Of a stretch of 64,000 nucleotides of DNA, positions 48,322 through 58,072 are shown in pieces (the first letter of the stretch is position 1; the number at the start of each line of letters is the position of its first letter). Both the position numbers and the translations under genes were made by a program. Under the pieces are notes generated by a model. It was not told the DNA's origin. It saw nothing but the letters and a program-made list of their open reading frames with translations, and did not search any database. Source of the DNA: an uncultured Rhodospirillaceae bacterium. GTDB taxonomy: Bacteria; Pseudomonadota; Alphaproteobacteria; Azospirillales; Azospirillaceae. The stretch is taken from contig CALBDS010000046.1 of assembly GCA_937927415.1 (NCBI GenBank), forward strand, positions 1 through 64,000, in the 5' to 3' direction.

Positions 48322-48921
48322 GTGGACACCCTGCCCCTTATCCTCGCCGCCCTGCTGGGTTACCTGCTGGGGTCGATTCCCTTCGGGCTGGTGCTGACCC
48401 GGCTGGCCGGTCTGGGCGACATCCGCACCATCGGATCCGGCAACATCGGCGCCACCAATGTGCTGCGCACCGGCAACAAGCCGCTGGCCCTGGCCACCTT
48501 GCTGCTGGACAGCGGCAAGGGTGCGCTGGCGGCGCTGCTGGCCCTGTGGGCGGCGGGGCCGGATGCCGCGTTGCTGGCGGCGGGCGGGGCCATGCTGGGC
48601 CACACCTTCCCCGTGTGGCTGGGGTTCAAGGGCGGCAAGGGGGTGGCGACGGCCCTGGGTGTTCTGCTGGCGGTGGCGTGGCCGGTGGGGGTCGGCGCCT
48701 GCCTGACGTGGCTGGTGGTGGCCGCCCTGTTCCGCATTTCCTCGCTCTCGGCGCTGGTGGCGCTGGCCCTGGCGCCGGTGACCGCCCTGTGGCTGGCCGG
48801 CACGCCGGTGGCGGTTCTGGCGCTGTTCATCGCCGTTCTGGTCTTCATCCGGCACGACGCCAACATCCGCCGGTTGCTGAAGGGCGAAGAGCCGAAGATC
48901 GGAAAGAAGAAGGCGGCATAG
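48322..48921 (+). CDS. plsY: Glycerol-3-phosphate acyltransferase PlsY
   Basis: A 199-residue integral membrane acyltransferase that transfers acyl from acyl-phosphate to glycerol 3-phosphate, the first step of phospholipid synthesis. Conserved PlsY motifs: GYLLGSIPFGLVLTRL, IRTIGSGNIGATNVLRTGNK, and GGAMLGHTFPVWLGFKGGKGVATALGVLL. Five hydrophobic segments and a Lys-rich tail (GEEPKIGKKKAA). A GTG start at 48322 lies 6 bases after pyrC, so it belongs to the same transcript. Confidence 0.96.
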   Translation: MDTLPLILAALLGYLLGSIPFGLVLTRLAGLGDIRTIGSGNIGATNVLRTGNKPLALATLLLDSGKGALAALLALWAAGPDAALLAAGGAMLGHTFPVWLGFKGGKGVATALGVLLAVAWPVGVGACLTWLVVAALFRISSLSALVALALAPVTALWLAGTPVAVLALFIAVLVFIRHDANIRRLLKGEEPKIGKKKAA

Positions 48922-48987
48922 GTCATTTTCGCCTTTTCACACATATGAATGCTGGACGAACGGCTTTGGGTTGTGGATAGTGCGGTC

Positions 48988-50109
48988 ATGCCGCAACCAC
49001 GCCGCCCCCTGACCGACGCCGACCGCATCGACTGGATCCGTCTCATCCGGACGGAGAATGTCGGGCCGGTCACCTTCCACAAGCTGATCGAACGCTTCGG
49101 CACCGCCAAGGCGGCCATCGACGCCCTGCCCGATCTGGCCCGGCGCGGCGGGCGGCAGAAACCCCTGCGTGTGGTGGCGAAGGCGGAGGCCGAACGGGAA
49201 CTGGCGGCGGTCAAGCGATTCGGCGCCCGTGTGCTGTGCGCGTGCGAACCGGACTACCCGGAATCCCTGGCGGCCATCGACGATGCCCCGCCGGTGCTCA
49301 ACACCTACGGCCACGCCCACCTGCTGAAACGGCGGGCGGTGGCCATCGTCGGCGCCCGCAACGCCTCGCTGAACGGACGGAAATTTGCCCACACCCTGGC
49401 CCGTGACCTGGGCGCGGCCGGGCTGCTGGTGGTGTCGGGGCTGGCCCGCGGCATCGACACCGGGGCGCACCAGGGCAGCCTTGGCACCGGCACCGCCGCC
49501 GTCATGGCCGGCGGCGTCGATGTGGTCTACCCCGAAGAGAATCAGGAGCTGGCCACCGCCATCGCCGGCCAGGGGGTTCTGGTGGCCGAATCGCCGCTGG
49601 GCACCCAGCCGCAGGCCCGCCATTTCCCCCGCCGCAACCGCATCATCTCCGGCCTGTCGCTGGGCGTGGTGGTGGTGGAGGCGGCGCCCAAGTCCGGTTC
49701 CCTCATCACCGCCCGCATGGCGCTGGATCAGGGGCGGGAGGTGTTCGCCGTTCCCGGTTCGCCCCTGGACCCGCGGTGCCAGGGGACCAACGCCCTGATT
49801 CAGCAAGGAGCGACCCTGGTGCAATCGGCGGATGACGTGCTGGAGGTGTTTCGCCACCTGGAACCGCCCGGCGCCAAGGAACATACATTCGACCTCTTCA
49901 CCCCGCCCCCGCCCGCCGTTCCCCCCGAGGACGAGGTGGACGCGGCGCGCACCCTGGTGCTGGAAAACCTCTCTCCTGCTCCCGTCACCATTGACGAACT
50001 GGTCCGGGGCTGCCAATTGTCAGCTCCCGTGGTGTTGGCCGCCGTGCTGGAACTGGAACTGGCGGGGCGCGTCCAGCGCCAACCGGGCAACCGGGTCAAC
50101 CTGATCTGA
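48988..50109 (+). CDS. dprA: DNA-processing protein DprA
   Basis: A 373-residue DprA/Smf protein that loads RecA onto incoming single-stranded DNA during transformation. The N-terminal SAM-like part (DWIRLIRTENVGPVTFHKLIERFG) precedes the Rossmann core (AVAIVGARNASLNGRKFAHTLARDL, VSGLARGIDTGAHQGSL, FPRRNRIISGLSLGVVVVEAAPKSGSLITARMALDQGREVFAVPGSPLD). A winged-helix end follows (ENLSPAPVTIDELVRGCQLSAPVVLAAVLELELAGRVQRQPGNRVNLI). Start ATG 48988; an ATG at 48949 is the alternative. It is followed by topA as in many alphaproteobacteria. Confidence 0.95.
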   Translation: MPQPRRPLTDADRIDWIRLIRTENVGPVTFHKLIERFGTAKAAIDALPDLARRGGRQKPLRVVAKAEAERELAAVKRFGARVLCACEPDYPESLAAIDDAPPVLNTYGHAHLLKRRAVAIVGARNASLNGRKFAHTLARDLGAAGLLVVSGLARGIDTGAHQGSLGTGTAAVMAGGVDVVYPEENQELATAIAGQGVLVAESPLGTQPQARHFPRRNRIISGLSLGVVVVEAAPKSGSLITARMALDQGREVFAVPGSPLDPRCQGTNALIQQGATLVQSADDVLEVFRHLEPPGAKEHTFDLFTPPPPAVPPEDEVDAARTLVLENLSPAPVTIDELVRGCQLSAPVVLAAVLELELAGRVQRQPGNRVNLI

Positions 50110-50171
50110 CCCATAAGGGGCGGATCGGGGCCATGACGGGGCCTGTTGGCGGCGTTTGAACTTCTGGGGGC

Positions 50172-53015
50172 GTGGGACTCGTGCCGGGCAGCAATGTCGT
50201 GATCGTCGAATCGCCGGCGAAGGCCAAGACGATCAACAAATATCTCGGGGCGGATTACACCGTCATCGCCAGCTTCGGCCATGTGCGCGACCTGTCGCCA
50301 CGGGACGGTTCGGTGCGCCCGGATGAGGATTTCGCCATGGAGTGGGAGCTGGGCGACCGCTCCCGCCGCCATATCGATGACATCGCCCGCGCCGTGAAGG
50401 GTGCGGCGCGCGTCTATCTCGCCACCGACCCTGACAGAGAGGGGGAGGCGATCGCCTGGCACCTGACGGAGGTTTTGCGCGACAAGCACCTGTTGGACAA
50501 GGTGGACGTCCAGCGCATCACCTTCAACGAGATCACCAAATCGGCGGTGCAGGCGGCGCTGAAGGCCCCCCGCCACGTCAGCCAGGAACTGGTGGACGCC
50601 TATCTCGCCCGCCGGGCGCTGGATTATCTGGTGGGCTTCACCCTGTCGCCGGTGCTGTGGCGCAAGCTGCCGGGGTCGCGCTCGGCCGGACGGGTGCAGT
50701 CGGTGGCTCTGCGCCTGATCTGCGAACGGGAAAGCGAGATCGAGATCTTCCGCCCCCAGGAATACTGGACGGTGGATGTGGGCTTCACCACCCCGGCCGG
50801 GGCCGGGTTCACCGCCCAGCTGACCCACCTGGACGGCAAGAAGCTCGACAAGTTCGGCCTGCCGGATCAGGCCGCCGCCGACCGCGCGGTCGCCACCATC
50901 ACGGCCCACCCCTACCGGGTGGCGTCGGTGGAACGCAAACAGGCCCGGCGCAACCCCTATGCCCCCTTCACCACCTCCACCTTGCAACAGGAAGCCTCGC
51001 GCAAGCTGGGCTTCGGCGCCACCCGCACCATGCGCGTGGCACAGAAGCTGTACGAGGGCGTGGACATCGGCGGCGAGACGGTCGGCCTCATCACCTATAT
51101 GCGTACCGACGGCGTGTCGCTGTCGCAGGAGGCAATCCAGGCGTCCCGCTCGCTGATCGGGTCGCTGTGGGGGGATTCTTATGTTCCCAACAGCCCGCGC
51201 ATCTACAAGACCGCCGCCAAGAACGCCCAGGAAGCCCACGAGGCCATCCGCCCCACCGACCTGTTCCGCCGGCCCGAGCATGTGGCGGCCTATCTGGAAG
51301 GCGAGGAACTCAAGCTCTATGAACTGATCTGGAAGCGCACCGTCGCCAGCCAGATGGAAAGCGCGGTGCTGGATCAGGTGGCGGTGGACGTGGCGTCGCC
51401 GAACCGCGAGGCGGTGCTGCGCGCCACCGGCTCCATCGTGGTGTTCGACGGCTTCATGCGCGTCTATCAGGAAGACAAGGACGACGCCGAGGACGAACAG
51501 GAACGCCGCCTGCCGGCCATGGCCGAGGGCGACGGGCTGGACCGCGGTCCGGTCACGCCCTTGCAGCACTTCACCCAGCCGCCGCCGCGCTATTCCGAAG
51601 CCTCGCTGGTCAAGAAGCTGGAAGAGTTGGGCATCGGGCGTCCGTCCACCTATGCCTCGATCCTGCAGGTGCTGCAGGACCGCAATTACGTGCGGCTCGA
51701 CAAGCGGCGCTTCATTCCCGAAGACCGCGGACGGCTGGTCACCGCCTTCCTGAAGAACTTCTTCAACCGCTATGTGGAGTACAACTTCACCGCCGACCTG
51801 GAAAACCAGCTCGACGACATCTCCGACGGGCGGCTGGACTGGAAGGCGGTGCTGCGGGATTTCTGGAAGGCGTTCCATGTGGCGGTGGACGGCACCAAGG
51901 ATCTGACCATCACCCAGGTCCTGACCACCCTGGACGATGAACTCGGCCCCCACTTCTTCCCCGCCGTGGGCGAGGGCGGGACCGATCCGCGGCTCTGCCC
52001 CAAATGCCACAGCGGGCGGCTGGGGTTGAAGCTGGGCAAGATGGGCGCCTTCATCGGCTGCAACAACTACCCGGAATGCCGCTACACCCGCCCGCTGGCG
52101 GTGGCCAACGACGACGCCCCCGACGCGCTGGACGGGCCGAAGGATCTGGGCGACGATCCCGAAACCGGCCTGCCGGTGTCGGTGCGCCGCGGCCCCTTCG
52201 GCGCCTACATCCAGCTTGGCCCCCCTCGCGGGGCGGAGGAGGAGGCGCCCCCGGCGGAAAAACCGGCCAAGGGCAAGAAGAAGGCCAAGGACGCCGCACC
52301 CAAGCCCAAGCGGGTATCGCTGCCCAAGGGCATGTCGGTGGCCGATCTGGACCTGGACAAGGCGCTGAAGCTGCTGGCCCTGCCGCGTACGGTGGGCAAC
52401 CACCCCGAAACCGGGCAGGAGATCAGTGCGGGCATCGGGCGGTTCGGCCCCTACATCAAGCACGGGCCGGTCTACAAATCGCTGCCCCCCGACGATGACG
52501 TGCTGGAGATCGGCATCAACCGGGCGGTGGCCCTGCTGGGCGAGGCGGCGAAAAAGGCCGCGGCCACGCCGGGCCGCACGCTGGGCGACCATCCCAAGAC
52601 CGGCAAGCCGGTGACGGTGGGGGCTGGACGCTTCGGCCCCTACGTCAAGCACGGCTCCACCTATGCCTCCATCCCCAAGGCCATGGAACCGGACACGGTG
52701 ACCCTGGAACAGGGGCTGGAACTGCTGGAGGCCAAGGCCGCCAAGGACGCCGCCAAGAAGGGGGCCAAGGCCGCCCCCGCCGAGGGCGAGGCCGCCGCCG
52801 AGGAGGCGCCGAAGAAGACCACCCGCAAGACCACGGCGAAAAAGGCCGCGGCGGCGGACGGTGAGACGGCCGGCGACGATACGGCGGACGGCGGCACGGA
52901 GAAGGCCGCGGCGAAAAAGCCGGCGGCGAAGAAGGCCCCGGCGAAGAAAGCCGATGGCGAGGACGCAGCCGCCGACGCCAAGCCGGCCAAGGCGACCAGC
53001 CGGAAGCGGGCCTGA
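50172..53015 (+). CDS. topA: DNA topoisomerase I
   Basis: A 947-residue type IA topoisomerase that relaxes negative supercoils. TOPRIM domain at the start (NVVIVESPAKAKTINKYLG; DPDREGEAIAWHL), catalytic tyrosine in GLITYMRTDGVSLS, the PPPRYSEASLVKKLEELGIGRPSTYASI block, one four-cysteine zinc finger (LCPKCHSGRLGLKLGKMGAFIGCNNYPECRYTR), and several C-terminal repeat modules (GNHPETGQEISAGIGRFGPYIKHG; GDHPKTGKPVTVGAGRFGPYVKHG). The last 130 residues are a Lys/Ala-rich tail that binds DNA. The frame opens with GTG at 50172; GTG at 50181 is as good. Confidence 0.97.
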   Translation: MGLVPGSNVVIVESPAKAKTINKYLGADYTVIASFGHVRDLSPRDGSVRPDEDFAMEWELGDRSRRHIDDIARAVKGAARVYLATDPDREGEAIAWHLTEVLRDKHLLDKVDVQRITFNEITKSAVQAALKAPRHVSQELVDAYLARRALDYLVGFTLSPVLWRKLPGSRSAGRVQSVALRLICERESEIEIFRPQEYWTVDVGFTTPAGAGFTAQLTHLDGKKLDKFGLPDQAAADRAVATITAHPYRVASVERKQARRNPYAPFTTSTLQQEASRKLGFGATRTMRVAQKLYEGVDIGGETVGLITYMRTDGVSLSQEAIQASRSLIGSLWGDSYVPNSPRIYKTAAKNAQEAHEAIRPTDLFRRPEHVAAYLEGEELKLYELIWKRTVASQMESAVLDQVAVDVASPNREAVLRATGSIVVFDGFMRVYQEDKDDAEDEQERRLPAMAEGDGLDRGPVTPLQHFTQPPPRYSEASLVKKLEELGIGRPSTYASILQVLQDRNYVRLDKRRFIPEDRGRLVTAFLKNFFNRYVEYNFTADLENQLDDISDGRLDWKAVLRDFWKAFHVAVDGTKDLTITQVLTTLDDELGPHFFPAVGEGGTDPRLCPKCHSGRLGLKLGKMGAFIGCNNYPECRYTRPLAVANDDAPDALDGPKDLGDDPETGLPVSVRRGPFGAYIQLGPPRGAEEEAPPAEKPAKGKKKAKDAAPKPKRVSLPKGMSVADLDLDKALKLLALPRTVGNHPETGQEISAGIGRFGPYIKHGPVYKSLPPDDDVLEIGINRAVALLGEAAKKAAATPGRTLGDHPKTGKPVTVGAGRFGPYVKHGSTYASIPKAMEPDTVTLEQGLELLEAKAAKDAAKKGAKAAPAEGEAAAEEAPKKTTRKTTAKKAAAADGETAGDDTADGGTEKAAAKKPAAKKAPAKKADGEDAAADAKPAKATSRKRA

Positions 53016-53025
53016 CGCTTTACGG

Positions 53026-53057
53026 TTCCTGTGACGGTGACGGCGCCGTCACAGGAA
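53026..53057. terminator. Bidirectional hairpin between topA and cNMP-binding gene
   Basis: A 12-base perfect stem (TTCCTGTGACGG ... CCGTCACAGGAA) with an 8-base loop, 10 bases after the topA stop. The right arm contains the stop codon of the converging gene. There is no strong U-run, so termination efficiency is uncertain. Confidence 0.6.
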
Positions 53058-53918
53058 ATCGTCCATTTCCGGCGGATAAGCCTCCCCCACCATCGGGGCT
53101 TCTTTTCCCATGGGCATGGGTGCCGCCGGGGGTTTGCCGGCGGCATGGCCGGGCCGGCTCCGGGCCACCTGGGCGGCGTAGAACCGGGTCAGGGTGCGCA
53201 GGATCGGCGGCATGGCCGCCAGCGCCTGTTCCACGTCGCTGCGCAGGATGATTTCACAGGTGGTCTGTTCCTGGGCGATGGCGGTGGCGGCGCGGGGAAC
53301 GTTCATCAGGATCGCCAGTTCCCCGAACAGACGCCCGGCCCCCAGATCGGCGATGCGGTTGCCGCCCTGGACGATGGCGACCCGCCCGGTCTGGATCAGA
53401 TAGACGTGGGACGCCAGTTCCCCTTCCTTGAAGAAACAGTGCCCCTCGCGGAAGGGGCGGCGGTTGAGGACGCGGGAATAGCTCTGCTGGGAACGGATCT
53501 CGCCCGACCCTTCCCACCGTTCGCACGGCGGCATGCCGTACAGCCGGCGGATGGCAGCGATCAGGGTGGTCAGGATGTAGCTGCCCAGCGGCGGGGCGGC
53601 GTCGATCATCCGGCGGAAGGTGGTGTGCCCCAATTCGGTGGCGATGACCGCGGTGGCGGCGCGGACGGTGGCGCTGCGCGGCCCCTGGTCGATCAGGGCC
53701 ATTTCCCCCACCAGCGCGCCGCGCGACAGGCGGCTGAGGCGCACCGGCTTGTCGCCGGGCCGCTCCAGGATGACATCGACCTCCCCCGATTCCACGAGCC
53801 AGGCGGAATGACCGGGGTCGCCCTGGCGCATCAGGATTTCCCCGGCGGCGAAACGGCGGCGGCGGGACGCCAGGGCCGCGGACGGCCGGTGGACGGGCTG
53901 GAAACGGCTGTCGCTCAT
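53049..53918 (-). CDS. Protein with two cyclic-nucleotide-binding domains
   Basis: A 289-residue protein with tandem Crp-like cyclic-nucleotide-binding beta-barrels: residues about 20-115 (RRRFAAGEILMRQGDPGHSAWLVESGEVDVIL ... GALVGEMALIDQGPRSATVRAAT) and about 150-250 (RVLNRRPFREGHCFFKEGELASHVYLIQTGRVAIVQGG ... GRLFGELAILMNVPRAATAIA). No DNA-binding domain follows; the C-terminus is a Pro/Met-rich tail ending in PPEMDDFL. It is thus a signal-binding scaffold, not a classic CRP. FGELAILMN with Arg-Ala is the phosphate cassette. It ends facing topA and starts 19 bases after recJ, perhaps co-transcribed. Confidence 0.85.
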   Translation of the reverse strand: MSDSRFQPVHRPSAALASRRRRFAAGEILMRQGDPGHSAWLVESGEVDVILERPGDKPVRLSRLSRGALVGEMALIDQGPRSATVRAATAVIATELGHTTFRRMIDAAPPLGSYILTTLIAAIRRLYGMPPCERWEGSGEIRSQQSYSRVLNRRPFREGHCFFKEGELASHVYLIQTGRVAIVQGGNRIADLGAGRLFGELAILMNVPRAATAIAQEQTTCEIILRSDVEQALAAMPPILRTLTRFYAAQVARSRPGHAAGKPPAAPMPMGKEAPMVGEAYPPEMDDFL

Positions 53919-53937
53919 CCTTGGACCTTTGGCGTTC

Positions 53938-55755
53938 CTACCGCTCGGGCCGGGCGGCGTCGTCGATAAAGAGTTGTGTGCTTTCCTGCCCGTTCCAACG
54001 GTCGATGCGCAAGGTGCCGGCAATGTGCAGCGACGCGCCCGACGCGGTGAGCAGCGCCCGGCCCAGGTCGCTTTCCAGCGCGCGGAAGGCGATCGCCTTC
54101 AGCCGCCCGCCGTCGGCCCCGCTCAGGATGCAGCGCACATGATTGGCCCCCACCACATCGGCGCGCACGATGCGGGCGTCGGCGACGGCGAAGCGCGGTT
54201 CCGGGTTGCCGGTGCCGAAGGGGCCGAGGGTGGCCAGCCGTTCCACCATCTCCAGCCCCGCCGCACCGACGCTGATGGCCCCGTCCAACTCCAGGGTGGG
54301 CAGCAGCGGTTCGGCGGCCAACTGTTCCGCCACCCGCCGGGTGAGGAAGGCGCGCAACTCATCCATCCGCTCCAGGGCGACCGTGAAACCGGCGGCCATG
54401 CGATGCCCGCCGCCGGCCAGCAGCAGCCCCTCCTGCCGGGCGGCGATGACGGCGGCGCCCAGATCCACCCCGCGCACCGACCGGCCCGACGCCTTGCCCA
54501 CACGGGTGCCGTCGGGCCGCTCCTCGATGGCGACGACGCAGGCGGGGCGGCTGTACCGCTCCTTCAGACGGCTGGCGACGATGCCGACCACGCCGGGGTG
54601 CCACCCCTCCCCCACCGCGAAGATCAGTTCGCGTTCCTCGGCGGCCATGGCCTCCACCGCCTCCATGGCCTCCTGCAGCACCGCCTGCTCGACGGCGCGG
54701 CGTTCGGCGTTGTGGCCCTCCAGCCGCTGGGCCAGTTCCATCGCCTCCACCGGATCGTCGGTGGACAGCAGCCGCGCCCCCAGATCCGACCCGCCGACCC
54801 GCCCGCCGGCATTCACCCGCGGCCCCAGCACATAGCCGGCGTGGTAGGAATCGGGCCGCTCCTTCATCCCCGCCACGTCGGCCAGCGCCGCCAGCCCCGG
54901 ATTGCTGCGGCGGGCCATGATCTTCAGCCCCTGGGACACCAGCGCCCGGTTCAGCCCGGTCAGCGGTACCACGTCGCAAACGGTGCCGAGAGCGACCAGA
55001 TCCAGCCAGTCCATCAGGTTCGGCTCGGCCTGCCCGGCATAGAAACCGGCCTGCCGCAGCGCCCGGTTGACCGCCACCACGGTCAGGAACGCCACCCCGG
55101 CGGCGCAGAGCGTGCGGTATTCGCCATCCTCGTCCAGCCGGTTGGGGTTGACCACCGCCACCGCCCGCGGCAGCGCCGGTTCGGCGGCGTGATGGTCCAG
55201 CACCACCACATCCAACCCCGCGTCCGCCGCCGCTTCCAGGGGTGCGAAGGCGGCGATGCCGCAATCGACGGTCACCACCAGACCGATCCCCTCCTGCCGC
55301 AACCGCAGCAGCGCCGGGGCGTTGGGGCCGTAGCCTTCGGCGATGCGGTCGGGGACATAGATCCGCAGATCCCGCCCCACCGCGCGGAAGAACCGCCGCA
55401 GCAGCGCGGCGGAGGTGGCGCCGTCCACGTCGTAATCGCCGAACACCGCCACGTTTTCACCGTCCATGATCGCCCGCGCGATGCGCTGGGCGGCGGCGTC
55501 CATGTCGTGGAAGCGAGACGGGTCGGGCATCAGCCCCTTGAGCGTGGGATTGAGGAAGCTGTCGCAGACCTCGGGCGTGACGCCGCGGGCGGCCAGCACC
55601 CGCCCGACGATTTCCGGCAGGCCGCGCCCCTGGGACAGAGCCAGCGCCAGCCGCTCGTCATGGGGCCGCGCCAGCCAGCGGCGCCCCGAAAAGGACTGGG
55701 ACACATTGAGAAAGCACGGGGCCGGAGCGGCGGCGGAGGTCGTGGGGACGGACAT
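53938..55755 (-). CDS. recJ: Single-stranded-DNA-specific exonuclease RecJ
   Basis: A 605-residue 5'-3' ssDNA exonuclease acting in recombination and mismatch repair. DHH domain: VAVFGDYDVDGATSAALLRRF, VTVDCGIAAFAPLEAA, VVVLDHHAAEPALP, AGVAFLTVVAVNRAL. DHHA1 domain: VLGPRVNAGGRVGG and GGGHRMAAGFTVAL, then the OB-fold end with GNPEPRFAVADARIV and HVRCILSGADGGRLKAIAFR. Length matches alphaproteobacterial RecJ. Convergent with neither neighbour; the cNMP gene follows it closely. Confidence 0.96.
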   Translation of the reverse strand: MSVPTTSAAAPAPCFLNVSQSFSGRRWLARPHDERLALALSQGRGLPEIVGRVLAARGVTPEVCDSFLNPTLKGLMPDPSRFHDMDAAAQRIARAIMDGENVAVFGDYDVDGATSAALLRRFFRAVGRDLRIYVPDRIAEGYGPNAPALLRLRQEGIGLVVTVDCGIAAFAPLEAAADAGLDVVVLDHHAAEPALPRAVAVVNPNRLDEDGEYRTLCAAGVAFLTVVAVNRALRQAGFYAGQAEPNLMDWLDLVALGTVCDVVPLTGLNRALVSQGLKIMARRSNPGLAALADVAGMKERPDSYHAGYVLGPRVNAGGRVGGSDLGARLLSTDDPVEAMELAQRLEGHNAERRAVEQAVLQEAMEAVEAMAAEERELIFAVGEGWHPGVVGIVASRLKERYSRPACVVAIEERPDGTRVGKASGRSVRGVDLGAAVIAARQEGLLLAGGGHRMAAGFTVALERMDELRAFLTRRVAEQLAAEPLLPTLELDGAISVGAAGLEMVERLATLGPFGTGNPEPRFAVADARIVRADVVGANHVRCILSGADGGRLKAIAFRALESDLGRALLTASGASLHIAGTLRIDRWNGQESTQLFIDDAARPER

Positions 55756-55848
55756 GGTACCTTCCGAATCGGAAGGACAGGGATATCAGAGAATCCGCAT
55801 CCCTGCCAAGGCGCGGGCGCACCGGGACCCGGGCATCGCCCTCCGCCG

Positions 55849-57999
55849 TCACGGAATGGTCCAGGGCCGCCGGCCGCGCCCGGCCCCCACGCTGTCCACC
55901 CGGATGCCGTGGGGGGTGATGGTCAGGGTGTGGGCGCCGCGGCGGTGCAGCGCCCACGAGTCGATGACGATCGGTGCGGCGCAGCGGCGCACGCCGGTGC
56001 GGGTGACGACCGCCGACGCCGTGCGGCAATCCTCCTCCAGCCCGGTGTCGGCACGGGACAGGGCGACCACCTGCCCGTGGAGCCGGTACAGGCACCCCAT
56101 GGCATCGCAGGTCAGCCGCCCGTCGGCGCTGCGCCCGCTGCGGGGCCACAGGGGGCGGCCGGGGGCGCGGTCGCCGTCGCGGGCTGTCCAGTCCTCCACC
56201 ACCCGCCTGTCGCTGCGGCCCGAGATCATCAGCCGCCCGTCGGCCCCGCGCACCGCCATCACCGTCCCCTCCGCCGCGATCAGCACATCGGGCCGCGCCG
56301 TCAGGAACGGCGACGCCAGCCCCACCGCCGCCACCGCCAGCCCGGCGTACCGCCACGGGCGTTGCCACACCGCCGCCCACAGCCCGCCCGCCACCACCAC
56401 CGCCAGCCCCCAGGCCGGCATGGCCGGGGCGGTCAGCGTGGCGCCGGGCAGGGCGGCGACGGTTTCCGCCGTGCGGTTGACCACCCACACGCCCCAGCCC
56501 ATGGCGGTCAGCGCCGGCTCCTCCCACCCCAGCGGCATCAGGGCGTACGCGATCAGACTGCACGGCATCACCCACACCGAGGTGACGGGGATGGCGATCA
56601 TGTTGGACAGGACGCCGTACAGGCTGATGGTCTGGAAATGATAAAGACCGAACGGCAGCGTGGCGATGGTCGCCACCACGCTGGTCAGGGCGATGCCCGC
56701 CAGCCCCAGCGCGCCGCGCCCCAGCCACCCCAGGTCCGCCCGCAGCCGGGCGATGGGGGAACTCACCTTTTCATACACCGCGATCAGCGCCACCACCGCG
56801 GCGAAGGACATCTGGAAGCTGGCGCCCAGCAGGCTGTCGGGGGCCATCAGCGTCACCGCCACCCCGGCAAAGGCGACCAGCCGCATGGACAGCGGGTCGC
56901 GCCCGACCACCACCGCCGCCAGCACCAGCCCGGTCATCAGGACCGAGCGCAAGGTGGGCACCGGCGCCCCCACCACGCCGGTGTAGGCCACCGCCGCCAG
57001 CAGCCCGGCAAAGGCCGCCATCTCCTTCACCGGCAGCCGCAGCGCCACGAACGGTACCAGCGCCAGCAGAACCCGCACGGCAACCATGATGATCCCGGCC
57101 ACCAGCGCGATGTGCAGGCCGGAAATGGACAGCAGATGGGCCAGCCCGCTGCCGCGCATGGCCTGCATCAGCGGTTCGGGGATGCCGGTCTGCTCGCCGT
57201 TCAGAAGGGCGGTGGTGACCGCCGCCTCCCCCGCCCCGTCCACCGACGCCGCCACCCGGTCGGCAATGTGTTCGCGCAGCGCCTCCAGCGCCACGCCCGC
57301 CCGGTCCCGCAGGTGGGGGGATGGCGGGGTCACCACCTCCGGCGCGCTCAGGGCATAGCCCACCGCCCCCAGCCCGGCGAAAAAGGCATGGCGCTGGAAA
57401 TCGAAAGCACCCGGCTCGCCCGGTCCCTGGGGCGGGTGGAGCACGGCGGTGATGCGGATGACCGCCCCCACCGGCGGCAGCCCGTGGCGGGCGATCAGGC
57501 GGATGCGCACCCGCTCGGGCGTTGCCCGGGCCGGCAGCCGCGGGACGGACAGGTCGGTCAGGACCACCCGCGCCCCGTCGGCCAACCGCTCCACCGCCAC
57601 CACGCGGCCGGTGACCGGCGCCGGCCCCGCTTCCCGCGTCAGCAGCGGTGCCGCCACCCAGTGGGTGCGCAGTTGCGCCGCGGCGAAGCCCGCCGCCACG
57701 CTCATCAGGGCACAGGCCAGCGCCAGCACCACGAGCCGCCGGCGCCCCAGCCACGCCGCCGCCGCGGCCCCCGCGAACACCGCCCCGCCCAGCCACGGCG
57801 GCGGTTCGGCGGTCAGGGCGAAGTACAGCGCCACCCCCGCCCCGATCCCGGCCGGGATCCACAGCGGCCAGCGGGTCTGTTCGGCCAGCAGCGGTGCCGC
57901 CAGCCCGGCGGCGGCACGGTGCCACACGCCCCGGCGGGATCCGGCCATGCCGTCCGGGGATTCCAGACCGGAATCAAAATCGTAAAGCTGGTCCGCCAC
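55849..57999 (-). CDS. comEC: ComEC/Rec2-family competence membrane protein
   Basis: A 716-residue polytopic channel protein for DNA uptake. N-terminal OB/DUF4131 part with two early membrane helices (PLWIPAGIGAGVALYFALTAE; LVVLALACALMSVAAGF), the competence domain with LLSISGLHIALVAGIIMVAVRVLLAL, PTLRSVLMTGLVLAAVVVGRDPLSMRLVAFAGVAVTLMAP and further helices to about residue 540. The C-terminal 170 residues are soluble but lack a clear metallo-beta-lactamase domain (no HxHxDH), as is common in alphaproteobacterial members. It is divergent from gltX. Together with dprA and recJ it suggests the parts for natural transformation. Confidence 0.93.
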   Translation of the reverse strand: MADQLYDFDSGLESPDGMAGSRRGVWHRAAAGLAAPLLAEQTRWPLWIPAGIGAGVALYFALTAEPPPWLGGAVFAGAAAAAWLGRRRLVVLALACALMSVAAGFAAAQLRTHWVAAPLLTREAGPAPVTGRVVAVERLADGARVVLTDLSVPRLPARATPERVRIRLIARHGLPPVGAVIRITAVLHPPQGPGEPGAFDFQRHAFFAGLGAVGYALSAPEVVTPPSPHLRDRAGVALEALREHIADRVAASVDGAGEAAVTTALLNGEQTGIPEPLMQAMRGSGLAHLLSISGLHIALVAGIIMVAVRVLLALVPFVALRLPVKEMAAFAGLLAAVAYTGVVGAPVPTLRSVLMTGLVLAAVVVGRDPLSMRLVAFAGVAVTLMAPDSLLGASFQMSFAAVVALIAVYEKVSSPIARLRADLGWLGRGALGLAGIALTSVVATIATLPFGLYHFQTISLYGVLSNMIAIPVTSVWVMPCSLIAYALMPLGWEEPALTAMGWGVWVVNRTAETVAALPGATLTAPAMPAWGLAVVVAGGLWAAVWQRPWRYAGLAVAAVGLASPFLTARPDVLIAAEGTVMAVRGADGRLMISGRSDRRVVEDWTARDGDRAPGRPLWPRSGRSADGRLTCDAMGCLYRLHGQVVALSRADTGLEEDCRTASAVVTRTGVRRCAAPIVIDSWALHRRGAHTLTITPHGIRVDSVGAGRGRRPWTIP

Positions 58000-58072
58000 C
58001 CGCGCCGCCGACTATGCTACAGACTGACTTTCGCCAGTGTAACAGCGCCACAGCGTGGAATTGAGTCAACCC

